A stretch of 6,053 nucleotides of DNA, from assembly GCA_017939855.1 (NCBI GenBank), contig JAGAZW010000160.1:1-6053 (forward strand). Direction: 5' to 3'. The translations under genes were made by a program, and so were the position numbers. The notes beneath the pieces are model-generated. The model saw only the letters and a list, made by a program, of their open reading frames with translations, was not told where the DNA came from and made no database searches. Of this stretch, positions 4,718 to 6,053 are shown piece by piece. The DNA comes from Clostridia bacterium. GTDB lineage: Bacteria > Bacillota > Clostridia > Oscillospirales > Acutalibacteraceae. The number at the start of each line of letters is the position of its first letter. Position 1 is the first letter of the stretch.

Positions 4718-6053
4718 ATGTTTTCTAAAATAAAAAGTATCGGTATTTTCGGTATAGAATCATATATGATTGAAATTGAAGCTGACGTATCAGGTGGGCT
4801 TCCCTCTTTTGATGTGGTGGGTCTTCCAGATACCGCCGTTAAAGAATCACGGGACAGAGTTCGTTCGGCTATAAAAAACTGTAAATATAAATTTCCAACA
4901 GGAAGAATAACCGTAAATCTCGCACCTGCAGATAAGAAAAAGGAGGGAGCTGTTTATGACCTTCCTATTCTACTTGCAATTCTCTCTGCGTCGGAGCAGT
5001 TAAAGGCAGATTTTGAAGACAGTATTTTCATTGGCGAGGTATCTCTTGACGGCAGAATAAGGTCGGTAAACGGCGTACTTGCTATGGCTATTACCGCCAG
5101 ACAAAACGGCATTAAAAATGTTTTTGTTCCCTTTGAAAACGCTTTAGAGGCTGCTGCAATCGACGATATAAATGTTTTTGCGGTAAAGGATGTTATTTCT
5201 CTTATAAACCATCTCACCGATTGGCAAAAAATTACACCCTTTTGTCGTCCCGACATAAATGCAAATGCAGCTGAATTACCACTTGATTTCAGCGAAGTTA
5301 AAGGACAACTGACAGCCAAGAAAGCCTTGGAGGTGGCAGCAGCAGGTGGTCATAACATTCTGCTTATAGGTCCTCCCGGAGCCGGAAAAAGCATGTTGGC
5401 AAAACGTCTTCCTACCATTCTCCCTGAAATGACCTTTGAAGAATCTATTGAAACTACCAAAATTCATTCGGTTGCAGGAATTTTAAATAAAAACAATCCT
5501 TTAGTTACCGTAAGACCATTTCGCTCGCCGCATCATACTGTTTCTTCTGTGGGACTCACAGGCGGAGGCACCGTACCCAAACCAGGTGAAATATCTTTAG
5601 CTCACAACGGCGTTTTATTTTTAGACGAGCTGCCCGAATTCAAGCGTGAAGCTATGGAGGCTATGAGGCAACCGCTGGAAGACGGTCAAATCACCGTTTC
5701 TCGTGCTTCAGGTTCAGTTACATATCCTAGTGCTATAACTTTGGTTGCTGCTATGAATCCCTGTCCTTGCGGATTTTACGGGCATCCCACCAAACAATGT
5801 ATATGCTCAGGTAATATGGTAACAAAATATCTTAATCGTATATCAGGACCGATGCTCGACCGATTAGATCTGCATGTTGAAGTTCCCCCCGTAGACTATA
5901 GCGCCCTCAATGATTCCTCCCCTTCGGAATCTTCTGCACAAATAAGGGAAAGAGTAAACAAAGCGAGAAAAATTCAAATCGAAAGATATCAGGGCACTGG
6001 GGTTACTTGCAACGCTAGACTTACACCTAAAATGCTTAATGAATTTTGCGTTA
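4718..6053 (+). CDS. comM: YifB/ComM family Mg-chelatase-like AAA+ ATPase, N-terminal 445 residues (3' end beyond window)
   Basis: The frame runs from ATG 4718 to the window end without a stop. AAGGGG (4705-4710) lies seven bases upstream of the ATG. Residues about 1-170 form the Lon/S5-like N-terminal domain (FDVVGLPDTAVKESRDRVRSA at 31-51; GEVSLDGRIRSVNGVL at 106-121). The AAA+ Mg-chelatase domain follows, with Walker A GPPGAGKS (218-225), FRSPHHTVS (268-276), Walker B VLFLDE (299-304), sensor-like AAMNPCPCG (344-352) and SGPMLDRLDLHVEVP (376-390). Four cysteines (349, 351, 361, 363) form the family's conserved cluster. Members are usually about 505-510 residues, so some 60 are missing. In Vibrio and Haemophilus ComM is a hexameric helicase that extends branch migration during natural transformation. 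In Clostridia the role is mostly inferred. In Clostridia dprA often follows this gene, but that region lies outside the window. A magnesium chelatase subunit is excluded by the N-terminal domain. Confidence 0.95.
   Translation, partial: MFSKIKSIGIFGIESYMIEIEADVSGGLPSFDVVGLPDTAVKESRDRVRSAIKNCKYKFPTGRITVNLAPADKKKEGAVYDLPILLAILSASEQLKADFEDSIFIGEVSLDGRIRSVNGVLAMAITARQNGIKNVFVPFENALEAAAIDDINVFAVKDVISLINHLTDWQKITPFCRPDINANAAELPLDFSEVKGQLTAKKALEVAAAGGHNILLIGPPGAGKSMLAKRLPTILPEMTFEESIETTKIHSVAGILNKNNPLVTVRPFRSPHHTVSSVGLTGGGTVPKPGEISLAHNGVLFLDELPEFKREAMEAMRQPLEDGQITVSRASGSVTYPSAITLVAAMNPCPCGFYGHPTKQCICSGNMVTKYLNRISGPMLDRLDLHVEVPPVDYSALNDSSPSESSAQIRERVNKARKIQIERYQGTGVTCNARLTPKMLNEFCV

Noticed and set aside
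4954..5467. Two minus-strand open frames (4954-5319 and 5276-5467)
   Set aside because: Antisense to comM, whose sense frame carries all family motifs.
1..6053. A new multi-gene defence or mobile system
   Set aside because: All large genes belong to well-known housekeeping families. No nuclease, transposase, toxin-antitoxin pair, direct-repeat array or integration site was seen.

Overview
The window reads as an ordinary chromosomal segment from an anaerobic, low-to-moderate GC Firmicute, most likely a gut or rumen member of the Clostridia. This is inferred from four things: an L-box (lysine) riboswitch, strong sigma-A type promoters and AAGGAG-like ribosome sites, a K+-dependent cation-pumping membrane pyrophosphatase, and the general AT-rich base composition. 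No species can be named from the sequence alone. I see no mobile element, phage gene, CRISPR array, tRNA or rRNA.

Left half (minus strand, 1-2326). Read in the direction of transcription, the order is: a small unrecognised membrane protein with a C-terminal four-cysteine zinc ribbon (2326-1922); a strong promoter (1917-1889); a complete lysine riboswitch (1876-1715) with antiterminator and intrinsic terminator; dapA (1619-732); and the start of lysA (719 to beyond position 1). DapA makes the first committed step of the diaminopimelate/lysine branch and LysA the last, so lysine should attenuate both through the leader RNA. The leader has three mutually exclusive pairings that can be read directly from the sequence.

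Centre (2327-2535). A 209-bp divergent intergenic region holds a weak candidate promoter for the zinc-ribbon gene and a good promoter for hppA. It also contains two short inverted repeats.

Right half (plus strand, 2536-6053). hppA (2536-4623) encodes a full-length membrane-bound ion-pumping pyrophosphatase with every catalytic motif intact. It ends at a textbook terminator (4631-4658). A second promoter follows at once, with a perfect 19-bp palindrome across its -35 element. It drives comM/yifB (4718 onward), an AAA+ ATPase of the Mg-chelatase-like family, cut by the window end at 445 residues.

The genes form three transcription units with no obvious common pathway: lysine/peptidoglycan precursor supply, PPi-driven ion export, and DNA processing. 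I do not find a convincing undescribed multi-gene system. The points most worth checking are the palindrome over the comM promoter, the uncharacterised zinc-ribbon membrane protein joined to the riboswitch promoter without a terminator of its own, and the ion specificity of the pyrophosphatase.
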